64,000 nucleotides of DNA from Pseudorhodoplanes sp. (lineage in GTDB: Bacteria; Pseudomonadota; Alphaproteobacteria; Rhizobiales; Xanthobacteraceae): contig JALHOD010000008.1 in assembly GCA_022843165.1 (NCBI GenBank), forward strand, positions 1 through 64,000, in the 5' to 3' direction. Position numbers and translations under genes: made by a program. Of this stretch, positions 37,450 to 45,928 are shown one piece after another (within the stretch, counting starts at the first letter, position 1; each line of letters starts with the position of its first letter). Below the pieces are notes generated by a model, which had not been told where the DNA came from, ran no database searches, and saw only the letters and a program-made list of their open reading frames with translations.

Positions 37450-38646
37450 ATGACTGCATTCCGCATGCCTTCGCTCGGTGCCGACATGGAGACAGGAACG
37501 CTGGTCGAATGGTTGGTCAAGCCGGGCGATCGCGTAAAGCACGGTGATATCGTCGCGGTGGTGGAAACGCAAAAGGGCGCGATCGAGATCGAAATCTTCC
37601 AGACAGGACTCATCGAGCAGATTCTGGTTGGCACCGGCGCCAAGGTTCCGGTCGGAACCTCGCTCGCCAATGTGCTAAGCGACGAAGAAGCGAAGGCGGG
37701 CACGGCAGCAGCCGTGGTGCCGGAGGCGGGTGCGCCGCCATTCGCCGCAATTGCGGTGCCACGTCGCTCCGTTGGTCCACCGCCGCCACCGATCGTCGTT
37801 CCACCAGGTGCGGAAGGCCGCATGCGTGTTTCGCCGGCGGCAAGGCGGTTCGCGCAGAGACTCGGGATCGATCTCGCTGCGATCACAGGCACCGGGCCTG
37901 CCAGTGCGATCATTCGCGCCGATGTCGAGCGAATCCAGGCCGAGGCCATGCCGCCAAAACCGAAGGCGGCGATCGGTCTCAACCTCGACGCCATGCGCGA
38001 AGCGATCGCCGCCGCCATGGCGCGGTCAAAACGCGAAATTCCGCATTATTATCTGCAACACGATGTGGATGTGACACTGTGCGAGGAATGGCTCGCACGG
38101 ACAAATGCCGCGCGCCCCCCTGACAGCCGGTTGTTGCTGGGCGCGCTGGTCATCAAGGGGGTTGCGCTCGCAACCCGGCGTTTCCCCGCTTTCAACGGGT
38201 TCTATCGCGAAGGAAAATTCGAGCCCGCGGCCGTAATTCATGTGGGCGTTGCGATCGCCATTCGCGGTGGCGGGCTGGCGGCGCCGGCGATTCACAATGT
38301 GGATCGGCTGAGTCTCGATGACCTGATGGTGCGTATGCGCGATCTGGTTCAGCGCACACGAGCCGGCCGTATCCGCGGCTCGGAGATTGCCGATACGACC
38401 ATCACGGTCTCCAGCCTCGGCGAAAGGGGCGTGGAATCATTGTATGGCGTGATCTATCCGCCGCAGGTCGCCATCGTCGGTGTCGGCAAGGCAACATCGC
38501 GACCTCGGGTCGTCGACGGCCATGTTGCGGTGCGATCCATCGTGACAGTCACTCTCTCCGCTGATCATCGCGCAAGCGACGGCCATGCCGGTGCGCTCTT
38601 TCTTGCGAATATCGGCAAGCTGCTGCAGGAGCCGGAAAAACTATGA
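37450..38646 (+). CDS. Dihydrolipoamide acyltransferase (E2 component)
   Basis: A 398-residue E2. One lipoyl domain carries Lys42 in VVETQKGAIEIEIF. A Pro/Ala-rich linker leads to the subunit-binding domain (RVSPAARRFAQRLGID, about residues 125-160) and the catalytic domain ending in SADHRASDGHAGALFL with the active-site His and Asp-Gly. No E3 (lipoamide dehydrogenase) gene accompanies it, so the complex must borrow E3 encoded elsewhere. Its stop overlaps the ACP start by four bases. Confidence 0.92.
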   Translation: MTAFRMPSLGADMETGTLVEWLVKPGDRVKHGDIVAVVETQKGAIEIEIFQTGLIEQILVGTGAKVPVGTSLANVLSDEEAKAGTAAAVVPEAGAPPFAAIAVPRRSVGPPPPPIVVPPGAEGRMRVSPAARRFAQRLGIDLAAITGTGPASAIIRADVERIQAEAMPPKPKAAIGLNLDAMREAIAAAMARSKREIPHYYLQHDVDVTLCEEWLARTNAARPPDSRLLLGALVIKGVALATRRFPAFNGFYREGKFEPAAVIHVGVAIAIRGGGLAAPAIHNVDRLSLDDLMVRMRDLVQRTRAGRIRGSEIADTTITVSSLGERGVESLYGVIYPPQVAIVGVGKATSRPRVVDGHVAVRSIVTVTLSADHRASDGHAGALFLANIGKLLQEPEKL

Positions 38647-38903
38647 GTAGCGTCGAAATTCATTCGGTGGTGTGCGAGGAGCTCAATAACATTGCGCCGG
38701 AAGTCGACATGCAGTCGGTCAATCCGTCCGCCGATTTGCGCGAAGCGCTTGACATCGATTCGATGGATTTTCTGAATTTCATCACTGCCATTCATCGCCG
38801 TCTCGGCGTCGACATTCCGGAGCTCGATTATCCGAAGCTGATCACTCTTGATGGGGCTATCACTTATCTTCAAAAAAAGCTTGGTGGTGGAAATAAGGGC
38901 TAG
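38643..38903 (+). CDS. Small acyl carrier protein coupled to the E2 gene
   Basis: An 86-residue acyl carrier protein. Ser40 in ALDIDSMDFLNFIT is the expected phosphopantetheine site, followed by the helix RLGVDIPELDYPKLITLDGA. ATGA overlap with E2 makes it the last gene of the acsA-E1-E1-E2 operon. Its presence suggests the acyl group formed by the dehydrogenase or ligase is moved to a carrier protein rather than, or as well as, CoA. It is not the housekeeping fatty-acid ACP, whose motif is usually DSLD. The acceptor pathway is unknown. Confidence 0.88.
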   Translation: MSSVEIHSVVCEELNNIAPEVDMQSVNPSADLREALDIDSMDFLNFITAIHRRLGVDIPELDYPKLITLDGAITYLQKKLGGGNKG

Positions 38904-39018
38904 ACGGGTTTTGCAAGGGGTCGTGTTGTGTGAGTGCGGGACGATGCACCGATATGATACCTCACCGCGCGCTGCGGCGAACATGCATCCTGTTTGACGT
39001 AGCTCACACCACCCCAGC

Positions 39019-39325
39019 GTGCACGCGCCGCTGACTGCTTGATCTCGCCCGTCTCGATAACGGGAATCTTTCGCCCCGCCAGCGCACCTATCTGGAACGT
39101 TGGGGATATCCCTATGTATTTGAGGAACTCCGTCTTCACATGACGCTGACCGGTTCGCTTGTCGAGGCAGATCGAGAGCGCTTTCTTTCGGTTCTCAAGG
39201 AGATCTATTATCCGCTGGCGGACTACACCCTTGAGTTAGATGCTATTTCGCTCATGCGACAAGAAAATCGCGATTCATGTTTTGAAGTGATTGTCCGTGA
39301 CGTTATGCGCGGAGTAGTACGCTAA
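39019..39325 (+). pseudogene. C-terminal fragment of a DUF1045 (phosphonate-metabolism-associated) protein
   Basis: In one frame LARLDNGNLSPRQRTYLERW, then GYPYVFEELRLHMTLTGSL, then ADYTLELDAISLMRQENRD match the end of DUF1045 proteins, which have two H-x-T type motifs of the 2H phosphoesterase kind and are often encoded with C-P lyase genes; here only the second (HMTLTG) survives. Just upstream the match continues as VHAPLTA in a different frame, and an in-frame TGA intervenes, so the gene is truncated and frameshifted. No phosphonate genes are nearby. The remainder of 38904-39018 and 39326-39496 contains nothing else I can support apart from weak repeat traces. Confidence 0.6.
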
Positions 39326-39496
39326 CCTATGGATTCGGGTTTCATTTCGTTGATGATTGATCCAAATTTCATCCCTTGGATCGGAAAATCCCTGTTGCCG
39401 TCGATAGGGAAATTGGCTGTAAGGCTCGGAAAGCTCATATGTTAATCCTCTTCTGATTTCTGGAATTCGCCAGAATTGAGTAATTTCTTTGCGATA

Positions 39497-39580
39497 TTTC
39501 CTGTTGCAGGGAGTTCGTCCTAGAGAACGGCTGCGGTGCCGGCCAGGAAGTGCGCCGCTTTCGGCGCGCTCCGCGTATGA
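39497..39580. repeat. Dispersed repeat, degenerate copy D
   Basis: TTTCCTGTTGCAGGGAG, CTGCGGTGCC and AAGTGCGCCGCTTTCGGCGC correspond in order to the hairpin and first half of copies B and C, with heavy divergence. A further relic, AAAATCCCTGTTGCC with ATAGGGAAATTGG, stands at 39384-39416. Between this and the NUDIX gene (39581-39812) I see no gene. Confidence 0.5.
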
Positions 39581-39812
39581 GATTTGTCGGGAGGCATATC
39601 GATCTTCACAATCGTCTGCCGGCAGGTAATGCCGCGGCATGATTTGTGGAAATTGTACCCACAGCCCGGATGCTCCAACATTTGTGAGGCGGGCACTGAC
39701 GTTTAGTCGCTAGCTAATGTGGCGAATGTCTCAAATTCAATGCGAGAGCGTTCTCATAATGAAAGATATTGAATGGCATTCTGCCGAAGAATGCAAATAT
39801 CGACCGGATCGG

Positions 39813-40517
39813 TCATCCAAGTCTCAGCAAATCTCTCGCAAAGCGCCCCGCCTGCATCCTGTAGAATGGCACAGGCAGATCTCTCGCCATATCCGCGGAG
39901 ATTCGGCTTTCGAGTTCTTCCAGCACAATGTGCGTGATCATTGGCAGATCGAGCCGGCGTGCATCGACGATGGAGACCCAGGTCAGTTCCACAAGTTCGG
40001 CGTCGGGATGCACGACGTTCTCGATGCGGGCGGCGACAGCATCGATGTCGACGGAGAAAAATCTGGCGTCGAAGCGGCGCGGAAAGCCCGGCGGCGTGAT
40101 GGCCCGGGTTATGAAATGCAGGACCGACAGATCGGGATAGAATCCGGCGCGGATGAAGTCGGTCCAGACACCGGCCGGGACCGCGGGCGCATCACCGCGT
40201 GTCGCGCCCAGCAGAAGTCCGGTTTCCTCGAATGTCTCACGGATGGCTGCCAGCGCAAGCGCATTTGCGGCCGGTACGCGAGACGGCTCGACCTGACATT
40301 GCAACTGATTCTCGACGTGCGGATTCAGCGGTGCTGCGACCGGCATTGCCGCGTCGTCGGTCTCGACCCGGCCGCCGGGAAAGACGAACTTTCCCGGCAT
40401 GAAGACGTGGCTGTCATGCCGCCGTCCGAGCAGTACTTTCGGCACCGCTCCGGTGCGGTCCACGACAATCAGGGTGGCGGCATCGACCGGATCGCGTCCT
40501 TTTGTATTTCCGGTCAC
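39813..40517 (-). CDS. NUDIX hydrolase (NUDT19-like, possible CoA/nucleoside diphosphate hydrolase)
   Basis: A 234-residue NUDIX protein. The catalytic helix reads AAIRETFEETGLLLG, matching the RExxEExG core. It is separated from the first strand (MPGKFVFPGGRVETDDA) by a longer insert than in minimal NUDIX enzymes, as in NUDT19-type proteins. It is the last gene of the DpgC-led operon and overlaps the zinc-ribbon gene by four bases. In a pathway rich in CoA thioesters it may trim unwanted acyl-CoA or nucleotide by-products; this is inference. Confidence 0.88.
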   Translation of the reverse strand: MTGNTKGRDPVDAATLIVVDRTGAVPKVLLGRRHDSHVFMPGKFVFPGGRVETDDAAMPVAAPLNPHVENQLQCQVEPSRVPAANALALAAIRETFEETGLLLGATRGDAPAVPAGVWTDFIRAGFYPDLSVLHFITRAITPPGFPRRFDARFFSVDIDAVAARIENVVHPDAELVELTWVSIVDARRLDLPMITHIVLEELESRISADMARDLPVPFYRMQAGRFARDLLRLG

Positions 40518-40714
40518 TCGTCCGCTCTCGCGACATGTCGCCTGGCCCGTTCGACAAGCGGACGGCAGTCTTCCGCCGCCAGATCCATAAGACCGCCGCA
40601 GAGCGAGCAGGGGATCACATCATTATCCAGCAGGTACTCGACCGGCTCGGGGCTGAGCTGGCCGCAATCAGGGCAGGGAACCCCAAGCTTGCCGTCCTTG
40701 ATCTCAGACACCAT
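40514..40714 (-). CDS. Small zinc-ribbon protein of unknown function
   Basis: A 66-residue protein with two CxxC knuckles, GVPCPDCGQLSPEP and VIPCSLCGGLMDL, which should bind one zinc. No catalytic residues or membrane segments are visible. It is kept as real because it is coupled by ATGA to the NUDIX gene and lies 24 bases after the CoA ligase in the same operon. I do not recognise a characterised family; it may be an accessory or carrier protein. Confidence 0.7.
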   Translation of the reverse strand: MVSEIKDGKLGVPCPDCGQLSPEPVEYLLDNDVIPCSLCGGLMDLAAEDCRPLVERARRHVARADE

Positions 40715-40738
40715 GAGCCTCCCGCTCTGGTTTTGCGG

Positions 40739-42226
40739 TCAGTTGACGTTGCGGGCGTAGCCGCTCCAGTACGGTTCGCGCAGCTTGCGCTTGAGAAGCT
40801 TGCCGCTGGCATTGCGTGGCAGCGCGTCGAGGAAATCGACCGAACGGGGGCGTTTGTAGCCAGCCAGTTTGTCACGGGTCCAGTCGATCAGCGCCTGCTC
40901 CGTCAGGCCGGCATTTGGCCGTTTGACCACGCAAGCCTTGACCGTTTCACCCCATTTCGGATCCGGCACACCGATCACCGCGACCTCGACGATCGCCGGA
41001 TGGCTCATCAGGACCGCCTCGACCTCGGCGGGGTACACATTCTCGCTGCCGGACACGATCATGTCCTTGATGCGGTCTTTGATGAAAATGAAACCTTCGC
41101 TGTCAATGTAGCCGGCATCGCCACTGTGGAACCAGCCGCCGCGCAGCGCCTCTTCGGTCTCCTTCTTGCGCCCCCAATAGCCGGCCATCAGGCTTTCGCC
41201 CTGATAGACGATCTCGCCGATTTCACCGGGCGGCAGCTCCTTGTCATTCATGTCCACGACCTTTGCGCGAGCTCCGAACATCGGACGTCCGCAGGAAAGC
41301 ATGCGGTCGCCGACATGATGTTCGTGGGTGAGCGCTGTGAAGGGGCCGGTGGTTTCGGTCAGGCCATAGATCTGGGAGAATTTGCACTTGAAGGTCTCGA
41401 TGCAGCGTTTCAGCAAATCAGGCGAGATCGGGGCGGTGCCATAGGTGATGTGTTTGAGCGCCGAGAAATCGGCTTGCCGCGATTGCGGCAGTTCGGTCAG
41501 GAACAACATCACCGCTGGCACCAGCAATGCGACCTCTACCTTCTGTTCGACGATGATGTTGAGCAGAGTTTCCGGAACGATGTCGCGGATGACGATCAGG
41601 GTGGTGCCTTCCTGCATGCTCCATGCCGCCCAGCCGCTGCCGCCGATATGGAACATCGGCATGGCGACCAGCGAACGCCCGCCCTCACGTAGTTCCGGCA
41701 TCTCGATGGCGAGGCACAGACCGGTATTGAGGACGTTCTGACCTGTCAGCATGGCACCTTTCGGCAGGCCGGTGGTGCCGGATGTGCAGAATTGCCAGGT
41801 GACTTCGCCGTCGATGTCGCGGTGCGGGTCCTCACCGCCACGCGGCAGTTCGTCGTAGGTCAAGGTGGTGACGCCGGACGCGGTGCCGTTGAGCTTGAAT
41901 TCGGCGCCGGCGACAATGAATTTGGGCTTGATGTCCTCGACGATCTGCTTGATCTCGGCCGGAGTCAGCCGCCAGTTCAGCGGGGCGGCCACAACGCCGG
42001 CCTTGTCGAGAGCGAACAGCAATTCGAGATAGGCCGCGCAATTCTTGTCGAGGATCGCGACCCTGTCGCCGCGCTGCAGGCTCATTTGATTGACCAGGCC
42101 GGCCGCAAGCTCGGAACTCGACCTGTTCAATTCGCCATAGGTCCACGTCTTGCCTTCGTACCAGATCGCATCAAGCGATGGATGGCGTCGCGCTCGCCAA
42201 CGGATCAATTCCGCGATCGTCCGCAT
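40739..42226 (-). CDS. AMP-forming acyl-CoA ligase (candidate arylacetate-CoA ligase)
   Basis: A 495-residue ANL ligase. The P-loop is CTSGTTGLPKGAMLTGQN, followed by QIYGLTETTGPFTAL, GGWFHSGDAGYIDSEGFIFI, DRIKDMIVSGSENVYPAEVE and LPRNASGKLLKRKLRE with the C-terminal Lys. It is third in the operon behind the DpgC-like dioxygenase and the thioesterase, so it probably supplies the aryl-acyl-CoA used by that enzyme. Similar sequences are usually annotated as long-chain fatty acid ligases, so aromatic specificity is inferred from the operon. Confidence 0.88.
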   Translation of the reverse strand: MRTIAELIRWRARRHPSLDAIWYEGKTWTYGELNRSSSELAAGLVNQMSLQRGDRVAILDKNCAAYLELLFALDKAGVVAAPLNWRLTPAEIKQIVEDIKPKFIVAGAEFKLNGTASGVTTLTYDELPRGGEDPHRDIDGEVTWQFCTSGTTGLPKGAMLTGQNVLNTGLCLAIEMPELREGGRSLVAMPMFHIGGSGWAAWSMQEGTTLIVIRDIVPETLLNIIVEQKVEVALLVPAVMLFLTELPQSRQADFSALKHITYGTAPISPDLLKRCIETFKCKFSQIYGLTETTGPFTALTHEHHVGDRMLSCGRPMFGARAKVVDMNDKELPPGEIGEIVYQGESLMAGYWGRKKETEEALRGGWFHSGDAGYIDSEGFIFIKDRIKDMIVSGSENVYPAEVEAVLMSHPAIVEVAVIGVPDPKWGETVKACVVKRPNAGLTEQALIDWTRDKLAGYKRPRSVDFLDALPRNASGKLLKRKLREPYWSGYARNVN

Positions 42227-42267
42227 AGTGACATTCCTCCCCAGATCGGCGCCTCTTGCTGACAGGA

Positions 42268-42672
42268 TCAGCCCAGCGCGCTCATCATTTTTTCGCGTGA
42301 GATAGCGGCACGGCTGTGCTCGACATTTGCAACCAGCCGTTCTCCATCGTGAATTTGGACGTCAAAGATAAAGCGGTTCTTCTGCCGTTCGCGCAATTTC
42401 GCTACGACCGTCAACGTGGCCCCAACCTTGCTTGGACCGAGATGGTCGATCACCACGCGGCTTCCGACCGTGATCTGCCCGGAATCGAGCATGCTTTCGG
42501 CGAGGCGATAGCAGGCTACTTCGGCAACGGTCACGAGATAGGGAGTTGCCGCCACCATAGGCATGCCGTCGACGACCGCCGCCACGGTATCGCCCGGCGC
42601 CACGACCGCAGTCATGGTCAGACGAGGGTTGTCGCCGTCAATTATTGTCGAGGTGATTTTGAAATCTGCCAT
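42268..42672 (-). CDS. Hotdog-fold thioesterase (FlK-like)
   Basis: A 134-residue hotdog protein of the fluoroacetyl-CoA-thioesterase-like family. Family features are TPYLVTVAEVACYRLAESML (with the active-site Thr and Glu region) and GSRVVIDHLGPSKVGATLTV, in which HLGPSKVG is the HxxxxxxG signature. It would hydrolyse an acyl-CoA, either recycling CoA from a dead-end intermediate or acting on a pathway product. It lies 36 bases after the dioxygenase gene and 41 before the CoA ligase gene. Confidence 0.85.
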   Translation of the reverse strand: MADFKITSTIIDGDNPRLTMTAVVAPGDTVAAVVDGMPMVAATPYLVTVAEVACYRLAESMLDSGQITVGSRVVIDHLGPSKVGATLTVVAKLRERQKNRFIFDVQIHDGERLVANVEHSRAAISREKMMSALG

Positions 42673-42708
42673 GATTCACAGTTGCACTTGTGCGATCGAT
42701 TGACGATA

Positions 42709-44076
42709 TTACAGACGCCGCTTTTCCGGCTCCCACATGCGTTCCAGGTTATCGATCAGGTCCTGATCGTAGAAACACAGGCTCTGCTGCCGGCTATAGG
42801 TCGCCATGTAGCGCCGGTAGACCGGAAGCGGCTCCTGACCGACGCGCAAAGCCTTGCGATTGCTGACGGTGCTGGTGAAGCCGGCCCGCACCATCTGTGC
42901 GGCGTTGCGCTCGATGGCCGCGTCCATCTGGTCGGACGGAACTACTTCGTCGCAGATCATCATGCCTTCGGGAGTGTCGACCGGAAATGGCTTCTCGAAG
43001 AAGATTCCCTGCCGTGCCAGATGAATGCCTACCATGCGTGGCAGCCGGAGATTGGCGGAGCCGGGGATGAATCCTTCCTTGCTGGCCGGAAGATTGAAAT
43101 AGGCGCCGGGTTCGGCGATGACGCGATCCATGACGCAGAGCAGCTGGCAGCCCCCCCCAATGGCAAACGAGTCCACGGCCGCGAGCCAGGGCTTTTCGAC
43201 AAAGTCCTCGAACTGTTCGTGATACGACCGGGAACACCAGTGCCCGCGATAGATTTTGTTGAGCAGGCCGAGTTCGCGCTCCAGAATGAATTCGATGAAC
43301 GAAATGCGTCCGTAATAGAGGTGGGTCAGATTGATGCCGGCGTTGAATACGCGGCGGCCCGGATATTTCGGATGATTGAGAACTCCGCCGCGCAGAACGC
43401 CGACCTTGATCTGGTCATCAAGCAGGACCAGATCGACGGCGGTTTCGAGTGCGATAACGGCCGCGTCGTCTTCCGCGTTGAGGAATTTCGGGTTTGTCAG
43501 CGTGACTTCACCAATAATGCCCTTGCGCTGAACGGTGGCTGAACCGAGATCGGCAAAGCCGGTCCGGCGGAATTCCGCCAGCAGGCTCTCCGCCTCGTGC
43601 TTCGGGCGCAACATGGCGTGGACGAGGTGCATGCCGCTGGCCTCGTCGGCCAGCACATAGGCCACGAACAGGCCTTGATCGATTTCGTGGCCTTCCTTGG
43701 CGAATTGCCGCTGCAGCGCGCGTTCCTGTGCAATCTGTGCGCGCGTCGGAAGCAGGCCAGGATATCGTTCGGCGGCGTTGTAGACGAGTTCGGCCACTCG
43801 CAAGGTCATCGAGCGTCCATGTGTCAGTTCGCCATACATCTCGGCCGCATGACGGCGAAAGAAGTCTTCCTTCGCCACGCGGGCATCGCGTCGGATGGCG
43901 GTGACGCTTCGGCGCGCTTCGGAATCGCGGCCTTCTGCGGAACCAAAACTCTCGACCGCCGTGTCGACGGCAGTGAAATAGGCGCGGGCGAGCGCCAGAT
44001 CCTGCGGAAGCGCGGCCGAAAAGTCAGGCATTTGCGGGAGCGCGGGCGAGGGGATGCGAATGAGCGCGGCCGTCAT
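42709..44076 (-). CDS. DpgC-like cofactor-free arylacetyl-CoA dioxygenase (crotonase superfamily)
   Basis: A 455-residue crotonase-superfamily protein with the extra N-terminal helical domain (about 180 residues) that sets DpgC apart. Shared DpgC landmarks are ELVYNAAERYPGLLPTRAQI, EGHEIDQGLFVAYVL, LVHAMLRPKHEAESLL, PGRRVFNAGINLTHLYYG, RELGLLNKIYRGHW, SFAIGGGCQLLCVMD and GFIPGSANLRLPRMVGIHLA. Characterised DpgC converts 3,5-dihydroxyphenylacetyl-CoA and O2 to the arylglyoxylate and free CoA without metal or flavin. The start MTAALIRIPS has AGGAAA upstream; the frame extends 126 bases further but across an operator. It heads the minus-strand operon behind motif site 1. The ring substituents are unknown. 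Confidence 0.85.
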   Translation of the reverse strand: MTAALIRIPSPALPQMPDFSAALPQDLALARAYFTAVDTAVESFGSAEGRDSEARRSVTAIRRDARVAKEDFFRRHAAEMYGELTHGRSMTLRVAELVYNAAERYPGLLPTRAQIAQERALQRQFAKEGHEIDQGLFVAYVLADEASGMHLVHAMLRPKHEAESLLAEFRRTGFADLGSATVQRKGIIGEVTLTNPKFLNAEDDAAVIALETAVDLVLLDDQIKVGVLRGGVLNHPKYPGRRVFNAGINLTHLYYGRISFIEFILERELGLLNKIYRGHWCSRSYHEQFEDFVEKPWLAAVDSFAIGGGCQLLCVMDRVIAEPGAYFNLPASKEGFIPGSANLRLPRMVGIHLARQGIFFEKPFPVDTPEGMMICDEVVPSDQMDAAIERNAAQMVRAGFTSTVSNRKALRVGQEPLPVYRRYMATYSRQQSLCFYDQDLIDNLERMWEPEKRRL

Positions 44077-44138
44077 GGAGGCATTTCCTGTCGATTGCCT
44101 GGCGGGCTTCTCTTCCGGCTCGCCTTCGGCTAAATTTC

Positions 44139-44156
44139 TGGTATAATGATGTTCTA
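44139..44156 (+). promoter_or_regulatory. Regulon motif site 1 (before the DpgC-like operon)
   Basis: TGGTATAATGATGTTCTA lies 63 bases upstream of the dioxygenase start (44076). It matches the motif found at four other places between 44.3 and 59.5 kb, differing from site 5 in three of 18 positions. The likely reader is the TetR encoded at 44478. Confidence 0.7.
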
Positions 44157-44306
44157 TTAAATGATCCGGACGCGGGAGTGTCAAGGCCCGCGAACGCCGC
44201 AAAGTCTATCAGGGATCGAAGCGTCATGCGCCCGATTGCCGGTTTTCGCAGCGGATCGTTTCTGCAGATCGTGCCGGCCGCGTTGACCGGGCGGCATGGT
44301 TGCTTT

Positions 44307-44324
44307 TGGTGGAATACTGTTCTA
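44307..44324 (+). promoter_or_regulatory. Regulon motif site 2 (before the TetR gene)
   Basis: TGGTGGAATACTGTTCTA is the most divergent copy, matching 14 of 18 positions of site 3, and keeps the TGTTCTA right half. It lies 154 bases before the TetR start, suggesting autoregulation. The 44157-44477 interval holds no other feature I can identify. Confidence 0.55.
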
Positions 44325-44477
44325 TTTCAGGCGCGTGCCGGTTCCACGAAATTCCGTTCTTGTCGATCGGAAAAGAGGATCGGTGCGCGCTCCCCAGCCT
44401 CGGTCAGGCCGACAACCCCATCAACGGTGTTGCTTTTTTGGCGTCACTTTGCACGCAACTTTGACATGAGACCTTGA

Positions 44478-45230
44478 ATGCCAACAAAAGCAGCCAGCAA
44501 GAGATTGCAGAGCCTTCGTGTCGCGCATGCCTCCAGCATCCCGACCACAATCAAGAACCCGGAGCGTGTCGCCCATCGCCGGACGGAACTCATTGAGGTT
44601 GCGACCAAGATGTTCCTGGAGCGCGGCTTTCACAATACGTCGATCCGGGACATTGTCCGCGCCTGCTCGTTCAATGTCGCCAGCCTTTATATGTACGTGT
44701 CGTCGAAGGAGGATATTCTTTATCTTGTCGCCCAGGACCTGATGAACAATATCGCTCTGAAGCTGTCCGACACGATTCTGGATCCGGATTCGCCGGAGCG
44801 CTCGCTCGAAATCGGATTTGCGAATTATTGCCAGATCGCCAATAGGTTCCGGCGTCCGATCCGCCTACTCTATCGCGAGGTCGGCTTTCTGCCGCCGGAA
44901 CCACGTTCCAAGGTGTTGGCGACCGTGTCGGATGTTGTGACCTTTTTCGAAAATATCATCAATCAGGGTATCGACGCCGGCATTTTCCGCAAGCTTCCGG
45001 CGCGTCTCGCTGCTCTCGACGTCATGTTCATCGCGCACATGTACGCGCTTCACACTCGAGAAGTCAGGGTCATTGCCGACCTGGACGAATATATCAACTT
45101 CCAGATTGAATCGATTTTCTCCGGCCTTCTGGTCTCGCCCGAGAAGCGCCGTGCGAATTCAGACAAGAAGGCCGGCGATCTCCGCGCCAATGCCGCCAAG
45201 TCGCGAGCGACCAAAAAGGCGGCACGCTAG
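44478..45230 (+). CDS. TetR-family regulator, probable master of the arylacetate regulon
   Basis: A 250-residue TetR. A 35-residue N-terminal tail precedes the helix-turn-helix (ATKMFLERGFHNTSIRDIVR, then FNVASLYMYVSSKEDILYLV), and the C-terminus ends in a Lys/Ala/Arg-rich tail. The ligand domain contains RPIRLLYREVGFLPPE, reminiscent of acyl-CoA-sensing catabolic TetR proteins. It is flanked by motif copies on its own promoter and on the divergent dioxygenase operon. Its TAG shares the palindrome CTAG with the stop codon of convergent livF. An arylacetyl-CoA or aroyl-CoA inducer is likely by analogy, not shown. Confidence 0.92.
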   Translation: MPTKAASKRLQSLRVAHASSIPTTIKNPERVAHRRTELIEVATKMFLERGFHNTSIRDIVRACSFNVASLYMYVSSKEDILYLVAQDLMNNIALKLSDTILDPDSPERSLEIGFANYCQIANRFRRPIRLLYREVGFLPPEPRSKVLATVSDVVTFFENIINQGIDAGIFRKLPARLAALDVMFIAHMYALHTREVRVIADLDEYINFQIESIFSGLLVSPEKRRANSDKKAGDLRANAAKSRATKKAAR

Positions 45231-45928
45231 AGTCCGAGGAATGCCGATCGTACGCGGTCGTCATGAAGCAGCGCTTCACCGGTGCCGTCCATGGTGATGC
45301 GCCCGGTTTCCATGACATAGCCGCGATCCGCGATTGCGAGCGCGGCATAGGCATTCTGCTCGACCAGCAAGACCGTCAGCCCGCGCTGCTTGAAGTCGGC
45401 GATGATCGCAAAAATCTGATCCACCAGAATGGGAGCGAGGCCCATCGAGGGTTCGTCCAGAAGCATCAGCTTAGGGCGCGCCATCAATGCGCGCCCGATC
45501 GCGAGCATCTGCTGCTGCCCGCCCGACAAGGCGCCGGCCTGATTGCGACGCTTTTCGAACAGCAGCGGAAAGGTCGCGTAGACGCCGTCGAGATCGGTTG
45601 AGATGTCTCCATCGCTGCGAGCATAGGCGCCGAGCCTCAGATTGTCCTCGACCGACAAAGGCGCAAATATCTGGCGACCTTCCGGCACCTGCGCGATTCC
45701 GCGCGTAACCCTTGTGTGGGCAGGAGCAATTTCGATGTTTTCGCCGGCAAAGTGGATGAAGCCGGAGGAAATCGGCTGGACACCGGAAATCGCGCGCAGC
45801 AGCGTTGTCTTGCCGGCGCCATTGGCGCCGACCAGCGTCACGATCTCGCCGGCATTCACGTTGAACGATACGCCGTGCAGTACCTCGATGCGGCCGTAGC
45901 GACTGGTCAGATTCTCAACCGCGAGCAC
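45227..45928 (-). CDS. livF: Branched-chain-type ABC transporter ATP-binding protein LivF
   Basis: A 233-residue HAAT-family ATPase. Walker A is LVGANGAGKTTLLRAISG, signature GALSGGQQQMLAIGRALMA, Walker B LMLLDEPSMGLAPI and switch region VLLVEQNAYAALAIADRGYV. It is last in the minus-strand operon binding protein-livH-livM-livG-livF and overlaps livG by 14 bases. Systems of this family often import aromatic acids; the regulon suggests that use here. Confidence 0.95.
   Translation of the reverse strand: MLAVENLTSRYGRIEVLHGVSFNVNAGEIVTLVGANGAGKTTLLRAISGVQPISSGFIHFAGENIEIAPAHTRVTRGIAQVPEGRQIFAPLSVEDNLRLGAYARSDGDISTDLDGVYATFPLLFEKRRNQAGALSGGQQQMLAIGRALMARPKLMLLDEPSMGLAPILVDQIFAIIADFKQRGLTVLLVEQNAYAALAIADRGYVMETGRITMDGTGEALLHDDRVRSAFLGL

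Noticed and set aside
39275-39640. 121-codon minus-strand frame over the DUF1045 relic and repeat D
   Set aside because: No motif, overlaps repeat sequence, and has no promoter or ribosome site.
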